In this document: piece by piece, positions 28,904 through 38,340 of the stretch
Layout of the letters: each line of letters opens with the position of its first letter
Numbering within the stretch: position 1 is the stretch's first letter
Source of the DNA: Lachnospiraceae bacterium
GTDB taxonomy: Bacteria; Bacillota; Clostridia; Lachnospirales; Lachnospiraceae
Direction of reading: 5' to 3'
DNA: 64,000 nt
Assembly (NCBI GenBank): GCA_021770785.1
Contig: JAETQH010000032.1
Location: 30,004 to 94,003 of the forward strand
Position numbers and translations under genes: made by a program
The notes under the pieces: generated by a model
Seen by the model: only the letters and a program-made list of their open reading frames with translations
What the model was told of the DNA's origin: nothing
Databases searched by the model: none

Positions 28904-30610
28904 TTATTCTCTAAACATAATCACCGATTTCTCTCCGGTTTTCGTACTAATTTCAAAGCTGTAATCCGACAAATCCGCTGTCAGCATCGCCTCACAGCCC
29001 TCTTTCTTCCACACAAAGCAAATTCCTGTGCCCTCTGCAGACACCGTAAATTCCGCATCAAATCCAAAGGCAGGGAAGCGACGGCGAAATTTCAGTAGCA
29101 TAAGCTGTTTTCTCACAACCTCCTTTTTCAATGCGGCTTTTGCCTCCGATAATTTTAGGCTGGTGCGGTTAATCTCCTTATGCCCTCCTGCACCTGCCCG
29201 TTTTACTGCCTCATAATCGTTGTTTCCTGCCAGAAGGTCTAAATACCATACCTGGGGTTTCCCCGGCATAAACAGCTGAAGCGCCCTTGCCAGCAGCAGT
29301 TTTCTGTCATTCTCCCCCAACGCACTGTAATATGTGGCATTAACCTGATAATAGACATTTTTCTGTCCGTGGAGGTTCTTTACCATGCCACCCCGGTCAA
29401 CCACGGTCCAAATCAGCTTTTCTATCCGTTCCTCCGGCAAAAGCCCTCTTAAATCCAGCAGTGGTATCCCGTCATGACACCCTAACATATTGACCACACG
29501 AATATCCTTTTCCCTTAACTCCGATGCCCAGGCTACGAGATATTTCCCCGAGCCGCTTTCTAATGCGTCAATCACCAGCCCCGGCAAAAAGAAATCATAA
29601 GTCATGTAGCCCTTTTGTGCCAGCTTTTCGTAAATTTTTTCACTGTAATCCGCATGAATTTCCGGCAAAAGCGAAAGCCCGTACCTGTCCGCCAGCTTCT
29701 GCACCTGTGCCAACAGTTCCCAGGTTCCCGGCTCATTTAAAAAATTTTTCTCTCCTGGTGCTTTCGGCGCATAGGCAAAAGCGTCTAACCGGATGATTTT
29801 CGCACCATACCCTGTCAGTTTCTTTAAGGTATCCTCATAGTATTCCCACACCTTGGGTGAACGGATATTTAAGTCCATCTGCCCTAAATATTTTGCATTA
29901 AATTCTAAAAATTCTGTCACTGTTTCCCGGCAGTTTTCATATGCAAAAAACTGCAGTTCCCGTACTAAAACTCCTTTTTCAAGCTGTCCGCAGATAAGCT
30001 CTGCCAGCTTCTCCGCCATTCCGTACTGCAGGTTTGTAATACGCATCATATCCTGCGCATCCGGCATTGGGTAACGGATTTCCTGATAAAATGTATTCCA
30101 GTAGGGCACTTTTTTCCCGTCCGGCAGCCTTACCATCAGGATTGGCAGCCCCGGCTTGCGGAAAAACATCTCTCTAATAAGCTCCGGCTCCGGTTCTATA
30201 TATCCTTCCGCTGTCATCTTTCCTTTTCCTTCCCAAAACTTGTTCCAGTCAATAAAAAAATCCCGGTACTCTGATTCTTCGCCCCACTTTAAAATATCCT
30301 GAAACTGTTTCGAGAGGACAGATGCATGGTTTAATACAAAATCCAGCTTCAAATCCATACCAAGGGCTTTTACTCTCTCTAAATCCTCCGGCTTTGCGTA
30401 TAATTGGTTCAGTTCATAATCTATGACAGAAAAGCCCCGGTCCAAATCCGAATGAAACAAACTCGGTAAAATATAAAAAGAGCAAAACGCCTCTTTTCCG
30501 CCGGTTTCCTCTAAAAATGCTACCATATCAGAAAGCGTTCCGCCGATACTGTCGGGATAAGCATTGAACATTGGCGCATTGTCCATCTTTCTCTTTTTGC
30601 TAGTCCCCAT
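28904..30610 (-). CDS. GH13_18 sucrose phosphorylase-like glycoside phosphorylase
   Basis: NHASVLSKQFQDILKWGEESEYRDFF, IIRLDAFAYAPK, LLPEIHADYSEKIYEKL, MLGCHDGIPLLDLRGLLPEE, YQVNATYYSALGENDRKLLLARALQLFMPGKPQVWYLDLLAGNND. Confidence 0.85.
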   Translation of the reverse strand: MGTSKKRKMDNAPMFNAYPDSIGGTLSDMVAFLEETGGKEAFCSFYILPSLFHSDLDRGFSVIDYELNQLYAKPEDLERVKALGMDLKLDFVLNHASVLSKQFQDILKWGEESEYRDFFIDWNKFWEGKGKMTAEGYIEPEPELIREMFFRKPGLPILMVRLPDGKKVPYWNTFYQEIRYPMPDAQDMMRITNLQYGMAEKLAELICGQLEKGVLVRELQFFAYENCRETVTEFLEFNAKYLGQMDLNIRSPKVWEYYEDTLKKLTGYGAKIIRLDAFAYAPKAPGEKNFLNEPGTWELLAQVQKLADRYGLSLLPEIHADYSEKIYEKLAQKGYMTYDFFLPGLVIDALESGSGKYLVAWASELREKDIRVVNMLGCHDGIPLLDLRGLLPEERIEKLIWTVVDRGGMVKNLHGQKNVYYQVNATYYSALGENDRKLLLARALQLFMPGKPQVWYLDLLAGNNDYEAVKRAGAGGHKEINRTSLKLSEAKAALKKEVVRKQLMLLKFRRRFPAFGFDAEFTVSAEGTGICFVWKKEGCEAMLTADLSDYSFEISTKTGEKSVIMFRE

Positions 30611-31589
30611 AGGACATTTCCTCTTTCTCCCTCATATTTTCCTTGTACTGTTCATAGCTCCACAATTCTCCTTCCTTTGAAAGTATAATCTTAGCCTTCT
30701 TTGCCTGCTGCTTTAATTCTTCCAGCTCGATTTCAAGCACTAGTGAGGTGAACGCGCTGTCCGTCTTTCCGTCCCGGCTGCGCTGCTTCCGATGGGTTAG
30801 AGTTTCCTCCGGGGTACTGTTTAAAAGCACCGGGATATCCACACCCTGATAAAAATCACTGTTCCCATGAGTCCATTCAATGAATAATAACCCGATTTCC
30901 GAAAAATCCACCTGCTGGAACCAGAGCTGTGTATCGTTCCGTCCCATACGTTTCAGCCAAATTTTCTCCACTCCCTGCTTAAACTGCCACACAATATGTT
31001 CCACTTCTGAAAAATTAATTTCCTCCGGCGTACCGAGATAACACTCTAAGCCTTCTCTTCCACCCTTCTGGTAGACGGAAAGCCACGGATAATTTTCAAT
31101 GTAAGCTTTATCCGCATCCTTTTCCTCTCCTTGGAGCTTCTGCAATATTGAAAACCTCTCTTCGGTGTAGCATTCCTCCTGTATCATGGCCCGAAGCCCA
31201 CTCTCCCGGAACATGTGCAGCCGCTCCGCATCGTTATACATGGGAATCCGTCTCGGATAATTATCGCCTGATAGGATATAGCTGCCAATCCCCGCCGTAT
31301 TAAAATAAAATGCCAGCAATGAGGCAATTTCAGACTTTCCTACCCCAGAGCCTCCACAGATGGCAATCACCGCCTTCTCCACCCTACACATTTCCAACAC
31401 TTGCGGCAGCTTCCCGCAAAGCTCCCGGAAAATAATCTGTGCCTTTCTGATATGCTCTGCACCAATGGAAATCCGGTCCCCCGGCATATCTCCCTGGGGA
31501 ATATGTTCCGGAAGCGCCGGAGGCTGCCAGCCGGACTGCAGCTTCTCCAGCTGGCTCTTTATGGCGTTTTTCTTATATGTGCACTCCAT
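30600..31589 (-). CDS. P-loop (uridine-kinase/adenylylsulfate-kinase-like) protein of unknown substrate
   Basis: Walker A ICGGSGVGKSEIASLLAFYF; YILSGDNYPRRIPMYNDAERLHMF; overlaps the GH13 start by 11 bp. Confidence 0.7.
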   Translation of the reverse strand: MECTYKKNAIKSQLEKLQSGWQPPALPEHIPQGDMPGDRISIGAEHIRKAQIIFRELCGKLPQVLEMCRVEKAVIAICGGSGVGKSEIASLLAFYFNTAGIGSYILSGDNYPRRIPMYNDAERLHMFRESGLRAMIQEECYTEERFSILQKLQGEEKDADKAYIENYPWLSVYQKGGREGLECYLGTPEEINFSEVEHIVWQFKQGVEKIWLKRMGRNDTQLWFQQVDFSEIGLLFIEWTHGNSDFYQGVDIPVLLNSTPEETLTHRKQRSRDGKTDSAFTSLVLEIELEELKQQAKKAKIILSKEGELWSYEQYKENMREKEEMSYGD

Positions 31590-31592
31590 GTT

Positions 31593-32768
31593 TTACCTCC
31601 TTTGCCTTGGATACTCCGCAAGGTTCTCTGCACCGTAACAGATTTCTCTACCCCGGAGCCATTCCTCATCTACACAGACGTATTTGATATTTTTTCGTGT
31701 GCCCCAGCTGTAGGCAATATGCAGTTTCCCATCTACCCCCTGCATAATTACCGGATATTCATAACGCCTGTTGTTAATATCGTTATACCGTCCCTCAAAG
31801 CCTTCCCCCGGTTCCACCACACGGCGGAAATTCCAGGTAATTCCATCGTCCTCTGAGATTGCCGCCTCCACCGGGCATCGCTGTTGCGGCCAGACGGTTC
31901 TCTCTCTGTCATCATTGTAGCGCACCGGATTGTATACCATTGCCAGAGCGCCGCTGTTTAAACGGATGGCCGAAATACTGGAATTATTGTTGGGAAGCTC
32001 CGTACGGACGGGTTCCGTCCAGGTATCGCCATAGTCCCTTGACACGGAGCGGTAGATATTATCCGCAAAACGGCTGCGAAGTAAAGACACCAGCTCTCCC
32101 GGGCGCACCTCGATAATATTTGCATGGACTCTTCCGGCGCTTTCCGACATGGTTACCTCCCGCCAGTTTTTCCCTTCGTCCTCTGAAATCTGGACTACCG
32201 TAATATCGCTGCCGTTCCGTGACTCATCTGGGAAACAAATCCAGTTTCCAAACACAAATCTGCCGTTGGAAAGTACCTGTATTTTCTGTCGACAGAACGA
32301 ACCGGGGCGTGAAAACATTGTGACAGTCTCTCCCCAGGTTTCCCCGTTATCAAAGGATTTTTTGCAGCGGATTTCCGCTGTATACTGCAGGTTAAAAAAC
32401 AGCTGGTTCTCCGGCGTCTTAGAAACCTGTGCCGTATACATCAGCCAGATTTCCCTCTCAGATTTTAAAAAGAGGGAGGGGTTCTGTTCGCTCCGCAGCT
32501 CATCATCCGATACTTTGACGGGTTTGCTCCACTGGGATTCCTCCGCCTTTAACCGGGAAATTACAATGCTGATATCCGCATTGCCTTCATCCGAGCCGGC
32601 AAACCAAGCTGCTAAGATATCTCCGTTGGGCAGCTCCAACAAATCGACGGCATGACAGCTCTCAAAAGGTTCATTGGGAATCAACGCTTCCACCGTATCC
32701 CTTTCCCGGTTTCGGTACAGCTTCCCATCCGGCTTTACTGCCGACAGCTCTATATACTCTCTGCTCAT
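31593..32768 (-). CDS. sialidase-like BNR/Asp-box protein (cytoplasmic, no signal peptide seen)
   Basis: Four Asp boxes: SFDNGETW, SEDEGKNW, SRDYGDTW, SEDDGITW. Confidence 0.85.
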   Translation of the reverse strand: MSREYIELSAVKPDGKLYRNRERDTVEALIPNEPFESCHAVDLLELPNGDILAAWFAGSDEGNADISIVISRLKAEESQWSKPVKVSDDELRSEQNPSLFLKSEREIWLMYTAQVSKTPENQLFFNLQYTAEIRCKKSFDNGETWGETVTMFSRPGSFCRQKIQVLSNGRFVFGNWICFPDESRNGSDITVVQISEDEGKNWREVTMSESAGRVHANIIEVRPGELVSLLRSRFADNIYRSVSRDYGDTWTEPVRTELPNNNSSISAIRLNSGALAMVYNPVRYNDDRERTVWPQQRCPVEAAISEDDGITWNFRRVVEPGEGFEGRYNDINNRRYEYPVIMQGVDGKLHIAYSWGTRKNIKYVCVDEEWLRGREICYGAENLAEYPRQRR

Positions 32769-32783
32769 TCATTCACCTTATTT

Positions 32784-33680
32784 TTAACCTTTCACGGAAC
32801 CTATCAGGATTCCTTTCTTAAAATATTTCTGTACAAACGGATAGACACAGAGAATGGGCAGCATAGCAATAACGATTGCTGCAGCTTTTAAATTCTCCTG
32901 ATTTAATGTCACACCGTTCACAATCGTATTGGAAAACGGGCTTTCCTGCGCTCCAATGATAACGCTTTTTAATACCTGCTGAATCGTTTTCTTCTCCGCT
33001 GTTTTTAAAAACATCTGCGGGATTAAATACTGATTCCAGATACTGACTGCATTAAATAACGCAATGGTGGCTATAATAGACTTTGAAATTGGTACATATA
33101 CATGCAGCATGGTTTTAAAATCCGTTGCTCCGTCCACGAATGCCGCCTCTTCTAGTTCTTTCGGCAGTCCTTCCAGAAAGGCTTTTGTAATAATCAGATA
33201 CTGTGTATTGATTGCGCCGGGGATAATCATCACCCAGATATTATCAATAAAACCCAGATTGCTGTACACAATATACTGTGGAATAATCCCCGCCTCGAAC
33301 ACCCAGGTAATAACAAACAACGTCATAATAAAGTAGCGCTGTTTTAACCTCGGTCTTGTAATGGCATAAGCTGTCATATACGTAAAAACCACCGCCACAG
33401 CTGTACCCGCTGCCGTATAAATAAAAGAATTTTTCATTCCCGTAAAAACATCAAACCGGGGATTCGTCAGCACATACCGGAAAGACTCCAGTTGGAAGCC
33501 CTTTGGGAAAAAGGTTACCTGTCCTCTGGTAAGATAAGTGCCGTCACTGGACGCAATAAAAAATATATACAAGAAAGGGCAAACACATAAAACGGCAATC
33601 AGCAAAAGTATCAACATATTTATGATGTCAAACGCACCGGTTCTCGACTTTTTCAGTCCTTTTTCCCTGCCTTGTTTCAT
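32784..33680 (-). CDS. carbohydrate ABC transporter permease (YtcP/MalG-type)
   Basis: EEAAFVDGATDFKTMLHVYVPISKSIIATIALFNAVSIWNQYLIPQMFL EAA loop. Confidence 0.93.
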   Translation of the reverse strand: MKQGREKGLKKSRTGAFDIINMLILLLIAVLCVCPFLYIFFIASSDGTYLTRGQVTFFPKGFQLESFRYVLTNPRFDVFTGMKNSFIYTAAGTAVAVVFTYMTAYAITRPRLKQRYFIMTLFVITWVFEAGIIPQYIVYSNLGFIDNIWVMIIPGAINTQYLIITKAFLEGLPKELEEAAFVDGATDFKTMLHVYVPISKSIIATIALFNAVSIWNQYLIPQMFLKTAEKKTIQQVLKSVIIGAQESPFSNTIVNGVTLNQENLKAAAIVIAMLPILCVYPFVQKYFKKGILIGSVKG

Positions 33681-33701
33681 TGTAATTCACTCCTTTCCTT
33701 C

Positions 33702-34664
33702 TTAAAACAATCTAGTTTCTGCATATTTATCCGCTAGCTTATTGGCAATAATAACCAACAGGAACGCCAGCACTGATTTCACCAGATTGACCGCTGTACC
33801 ATAGCTATAATTGGGGAATCCCGCTGACTCAAAAGCAATCCTGTATACATAGGTCTGAATTACATCAGCCGTATTTGCATTACTAGAATTGTACATCAGC
33901 AAAATCCGGTCTGTATCCACGGTAAAAATATTTCCGATATTGATAATCAACATGGTTATCACCGAAGTGGAAATCCCCGGCAGTGTGATATGCCACATCT
34001 TTTTCCAGCGGTTTGCTCCGTCTACCTCAGCGGCCTCATAAAGTGCCGGATCAATGCCGGCAATGGAAGCCATATAGATAATGGCGGTGTAACCAAAGGT
34101 CTGCCATATCTGCAAGAATACATAGATTGGCCGGAACCACTCTGGTCTTGCCATAAAGTTAATGGATTCCCCTCCCAGTTTGTTGATAAGTACATTCACA
34201 ATGCCGGTAGAAGGGCTCAGCACTGTATACATAATGCTAACCATAACCGCCGCCGAAATAAAATACGGCAAAAAGCTCATGGACTGGATTGCATTTTTTA
34301 TCCTGTTTCTCTTTACTTCATTTAGAAACAGTGAAAACAGCACCGGTATCGGGAATACGCATACCACAGATAGAAAAGCAAGGATTACCGTATTTGAAAC
34401 AAGCTTAATCATATACTTATCCTGAAATATCTGTTTAAACCACTTAAGCCCTACCCAATCACTGCCCAAAATCCCCTTAAAAGCACTGAAATCCTCAAAG
34501 GCAATCAGCATTCCTCCTAATGGCCCTAACTTAAATAAAATCAGGCTGATAATTCCCGGCACCAAAAGCAGATACAGCTGCCAGTTTCTATGAATATCCC
34601 TTTTCATCCTGGTACCCACACTGTGTACGGGTACCAAGGAACCTTTTTTTCTTTTTCCTTTCAC
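33702..34664 (-). CDS. carbohydrate ABC transporter permease (LplB-type)
   Basis: GTG start after AAAGGAAAAG; YEAAEVDGANRWKKMWHITLPGIS EAA loop. Confidence 0.92.
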   Translation of the reverse strand: MKGKRKKGSLVPVHSVGTRMKRDIHRNWQLYLLLVPGIISLILFKLGPLGGMLIAFEDFSAFKGILGSDWVGLKWFKQIFQDKYMIKLVSNTVILAFLSVVCVFPIPVLFSLFLNEVKRNRIKNAIQSMSFLPYFISAAVMVSIMYTVLSPSTGIVNVLINKLGGESINFMARPEWFRPIYVFLQIWQTFGYTAIIYMASIAGIDPALYEAAEVDGANRWKKMWHITLPGISTSVITMLIINIGNIFTVDTDRILLMYNSSNANTADVIQTYVYRIAFESAGFPNYSYGTAVNLVKSVLAFLLVIIANKLADKYAETRLF

Positions 34665-34707
34665 GTTATCTTTTCCTTTCTGAGAAAGACATTGGAAATG
34701 GGATCCC

Positions 34708-36327
34708 TTACTGAATTGTATTCTGATATGCTTCTGCTTGAATCTCTTCAATTCGTGACAAACCAAGCGCATCCATTTCCTCTATCATTGCATTCCAGTT
34801 TTCTTCATTTAATTCCGTATTGCCCACAATAAATCCGGTCAAAGCAGCACACTCTGAGTCAAATACTGCGGCAATCAGGTTAGAGAGTTCTTCTTCCTGT
34901 TCCGTGGTGTAGCAGACAACAGGTCTTTTCAAAAAGTTTTCCTCTGTAAAGCAACGGTTAGCAGCTTCTGCAATCAACTCTGTATTCCAGCTATAAAATG
35001 CCGCCTGGTCTACCGGTTTGCACACTGTCAGACGGTCGCTTAAGAAGGACCACTTCTTCTCTCCGTCTCCCTTAGATTCCTCTGTCTGGTAATCTACAAT
35101 GTACTCCTTGCTGCCGTCTGCATTTACTTGATAGCTCTCACCTTCCACACCCCAGTTTGCCAGCGTCATGCCTTCTTCACTATAAAAATAATCGGTAAAC
35201 TCTAAGATTGTGCGGATTGTATCTTCGGAGCACTCAGAATTTACTGCGATACAACAGTCACTTCCATATAAAAGGGACTTTGTCACCTTCATGGTATTCC
35301 CATTTTCATCCTGGAGAAAATCAAGTACTTGCATATTATAATCCGGATCGGTTTCCGGTCCTCCATTGGACATAAACCACTCCGCGCGGTTGTAATAATC
35401 ATAGAAAATGGATGCATTCCCCTCTAACGTCTGTGACTCCCAGTCACCCTCGCTATTGGTGCCTTCTACCCAGCTTGGATTTATCAAGCCTTCTTTATAC
35501 CAGGTTTTCATTGTCTCAATCCAGTTATATGCACCTTCTGCCCTGACATTGAAAGAATTATCCTTCTCATATCTATAATAAATTCCGCCGGATCCGTTTT
35601 CATCCACATATGAAGCTGCTCCGAACCATGCTGCAAAACGAAGTGCACTTTCCCTTCCACTGAGAGGGTAATAATTTGAATTGTCCGCTCCGTAGTACGC
35701 CTTTAAGGTTCGCATTGCCTCAGTAAAATCCTCCACAGTTTTGATGGAAAAGGCATCAATGCCCGCCTTCTCAAAATGGTCTGCACGGTATCCAATCAAA
35801 TCCGCAAACACCGGGGTTTCCTTCACCAATCCATAGATTGCACCGCTTTCGTCGCTAACATAAGTTTTATATTCTGGATTTGCATCAATGTAAGCCTGAT
35901 AGTTCGGCGCATATTCTTTAATATAAGGAGCAAGATCCGCAAATGCCCCCTGAGAACCGTATACCTTCGCCTGGGACAGCTTACACATGGTAGCCTCCGG
36001 CAATGTGCCACTGGCAATTCTCTGATCCACCTCTGTATAGGTATCTGAAGTTTCCTCCGGTCCGTCCACATATTCCACGGTAATTCCAGTATTTTCCTTC
36101 GCTACATCATACCAGTTCAGTTCCTCAATCCAGTCATGGTACTGAGAACGGATAAACATAGTGTAGCTTTTATCCCCTGTGTTTCCTGTGTCTGCACTTT
36201 CTGTCCCCGCAGCACTGCCACCTTGATTTGTCTCCGCATTTGTCCCCCCATTAGAACCACATCCCGCAATACTTACGGTAAGCATAACAGCTGCCAAAAG
36301 CAATGATAATACTTTTCTTCTTTTCAT
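34708..36327 (-). CDS. extracellular solute-binding lipoprotein
   Basis: Lipobox MKRRKVLSLLLAAVMLTVSIAGCGSNGG; LplA-like solute-binding architecture. Confidence 0.92.
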   Translation of the reverse strand: MKRRKVLSLLLAAVMLTVSIAGCGSNGGTNAETNQGGSAAGTESADTGNTGDKSYTMFIRSQYHDWIEELNWYDVAKENTGITVEYVDGPEETSDTYTEVDQRIASGTLPEATMCKLSQAKVYGSQGAFADLAPYIKEYAPNYQAYIDANPEYKTYVSDESGAIYGLVKETPVFADLIGYRADHFEKAGIDAFSIKTVEDFTEAMRTLKAYYGADNSNYYPLSGRESALRFAAWFGAASYVDENGSGGIYYRYEKDNSFNVRAEGAYNWIETMKTWYKEGLINPSWVEGTNSEGDWESQTLEGNASIFYDYYNRAEWFMSNGGPETDPDYNMQVLDFLQDENGNTMKVTKSLLYGSDCCIAVNSECSEDTIRTILEFTDYFYSEEGMTLANWGVEGESYQVNADGSKEYIVDYQTEESKGDGEKKWSFLSDRLTVCKPVDQAAFYSWNTELIAEAANRCFTEENFLKRPVVCYTTEQEEELSNLIAAVFDSECAALTGFIVGNTELNEENWNAMIEEMDALGLSRIEEIQAEAYQNTIQ

Positions 36328-36353
36328 CTTTTTCCTCCCTTGTATGTTTTTTA

Positions 36354-37394
36354 TTATGAACGTTCTGCAGCTTTATGGGCTGCAAAATCAGTTGCATACG
36401 CAATGGCATTTTCTAAGCTTAGTTCATTTGCCTGACCGCTTCCCGCCTCATCAAAGGCAGTGCCATGGTCTACGCTGGTTCGGATAATGGGCAACCCCAG
36501 CGTGATATTCACACCCTCCACCGCATTCCATTTTCCTGCTGTCCTGTCGTAATCAAAGCCCAAAACCTTAAGCGGAATATGCCCCTGGTCGTGGTACATG
36601 GCGACCACAATGTCGTACCAGCCGCCCTTCGCCTTGGAAAAAATCGTGTCCGGCGGCACCGGGCCCTCCACACAGATTCCCTCTTTTTTCATTTCCTCCA
36701 CGGCAGGCGCAATTTCCTCTATTTCTTCCCTGCCGAAAAGTCCTCCCTCCCCGCAATGAGGATTAAGTCCGGCAACGCCGATTTTAGGCTCCTTTATTCC
36801 CATATCTATACAAGCTTTCCGGGCAATGCGGATAATCTCCTCAATTCTTTCTTTTTTCACCAGACTGCAGGCCTCCCGCAGCGATACGTGGGTAGATACA
36901 TGCACTACCCGGATATTCTGATATGCTAACATCATCGTATAATTTTGGGTATTGGTAAATTCTGCATAAATCTCTGTATGTCCCGCAAAGTGATGTCCCG
37001 CCAAATTCATTGCCTCCTTGTTGAGGGCATTCGTAACGGTAGCAGCCACTTCCCCGGAAAGGGCAAGCTCAATGACTTTTTTCACATAAGTGAAAGCTGC
37101 GTTTCCCGCCATTTCGGAAATTTTTCCCATTTCCAGTTTTTCTATCTCCACTTGATGCATATCCAGCACGTCCACCGTCCCCGGCACAAACAGTGCCTCC
37201 CTGACATTTTCCACCGAATGAATCTGCAGCCCTGTCAATCCAGTATACTTTTTCGCCTGCTCTAATACCGCCACATCTCCTATTACCAGTGGTTTGCAGC
37301 GAGAATAAAGTCCTTCCTTCGCAAATGCCTTCAGGGTAATCTCCGGCCCAATGCTTGCTGGGTCCCCCATTGTAATTCCAATTACAGGTTTCAT
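36354..37394 (-). CDS. PdxA-family dehydrogenase (PdxA2-type, probably 4-phospho-threonate/erythronate dehydrogenase)
   Basis: KPVIGITMGDPASIGPEITLKAF, GHTEIYAEFTNTQNYTMMLAYQNIRVVHVSTH, GLNPHCGEGGLFGREE, MYHDQGHIPLKVLGFD, LPIIRTSVDHGTAFD. Confidence 0.93.
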   Translation of the reverse strand: MKPVIGITMGDPASIGPEITLKAFAKEGLYSRCKPLVIGDVAVLEQAKKYTGLTGLQIHSVENVREALFVPGTVDVLDMHQVEIEKLEMGKISEMAGNAAFTYVKKVIELALSGEVAATVTNALNKEAMNLAGHHFAGHTEIYAEFTNTQNYTMMLAYQNIRVVHVSTHVSLREACSLVKKERIEEIIRIARKACIDMGIKEPKIGVAGLNPHCGEGGLFGREEIEEIAPAVEEMKKEGICVEGPVPPDTIFSKAKGGWYDIVVAMYHDQGHIPLKVLGFDYDRTAGKWNAVEGVNITLGLPIIRTSVDHGTAFDEAGSGQANELSLENAIAYATDFAAHKAAERS

Positions 37395-37415
37395 CTTTTC
37401 CTCCTTCCTGCCAGA

Positions 37416-38324
37416 CTAGCAGATTCCATTCTTCCTATAGCTTTCCAGTACTCCGGCAATTGCTTTTATCCCTTCCTCCGAGACTTGATCAAAGGGCTTT
37501 CTGCAATCTCCTACCGGATAACCCAGCAGGGCAGCCGCTTTCTTAACTATGGTATTGGGGTTGCCGTAGCGGAAGCAATTCCTAAATTCCCGTATATTGT
37601 CCTGACATTTCCTTGCCGCTTCCTGATTTCCCTCTACATAATTACGGTAAATTCCTACCATATTTTCCGGAAACACATTTGCACAGCCTGCAACGCCTCC
37701 GGTTCCGCCCGCCATAAGATTCCACAAAATCAGAGAGTCATTTCCCGACAGAACGGCAAAATCTTTTTCTCTTGACACCTCAATATACTGCAGTATATTG
37801 TCGAAATTGCCGCTGCTGTCCTTGACAGCACTGATGTTTTCCACTTCTGAAAGCTTTTTTACACATTCCGGCGTCAGCGCATTTCCTGTCCTAACAGGAA
37901 TATTGTAAAGTACCACCGGAAGTGACACCGCCTCTGCCACCGCAGTGTAATGGGCAATCATCTCTTCCTGAGATAACTTTGCAAACCAGGGTGTAATAAC
38001 GGACAACACATCCGCCCCCAGCTTTTCCGCCGTCTGTGACAGTTCTATCGTCTCTCTGGTGCTGATGCAGCCTGTACCCGCATAAACCGGAACTCTCCCT
38101 GCCGTTTCCTCAATGACAGCAGCCAGAACCCGTTCCTTCTCTTCCCTGGACAAAATATAGCCCTCCCCGTTGGTTCCAAGCGCAAAAATGCCATGCACAC
38201 CAGCCTTAATCATCCGTTCTACCTGATTCCGCAGCTCTGATTCGTTTATCGCGCCATCCTCGTTCATAGGTGTAAGAATGGGAGGAATAATTCCTCTGAT
38301 TTTCTCTTTAATTGTCTTCTGCAT
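37416..38324 (-). CDS. DapA/NanA-family aldolase (dihydrodipicolinate synthase superfamily)
   Basis: IIPPILTPMNEDGAINESELRNQVERMIKAGVHGIFALGTNGEGY, VVLYNIPVRTG, SAVKDSSGNFDN (Schiff-base Lys). Confidence 0.92.
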   Translation of the reverse strand: MQKTIKEKIRGIIPPILTPMNEDGAINESELRNQVERMIKAGVHGIFALGTNGEGYILSREEKERVLAAVIEETAGRVPVYAGTGCISTRETIELSQTAEKLGADVLSVITPWFAKLSQEEMIAHYTAVAEAVSLPVVLYNIPVRTGNALTPECVKKLSEVENISAVKDSSGNFDNILQYIEVSREKDFAVLSGNDSLILWNLMAGGTGGVAGCANVFPENMVGIYRNYVEGNQEAARKCQDNIREFRNCFRYGNPNTIVKKAAALLGYPVGDCRKPFDQVSEEGIKAIAGVLESYRKNGIC

Positions 38325-38340
38325 GTTTCTCCCTCCTGCC

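Noticed and set aside
31593-38324. Sialic-acid (nan) catabolic cluster
   Set aside because: Sialidase-like and NAL/DapA-like genes are present but no NanE, NanK or NagA/NagB; neighbours are DUF1537 kinase, PdxA and Fe-ADH instead.
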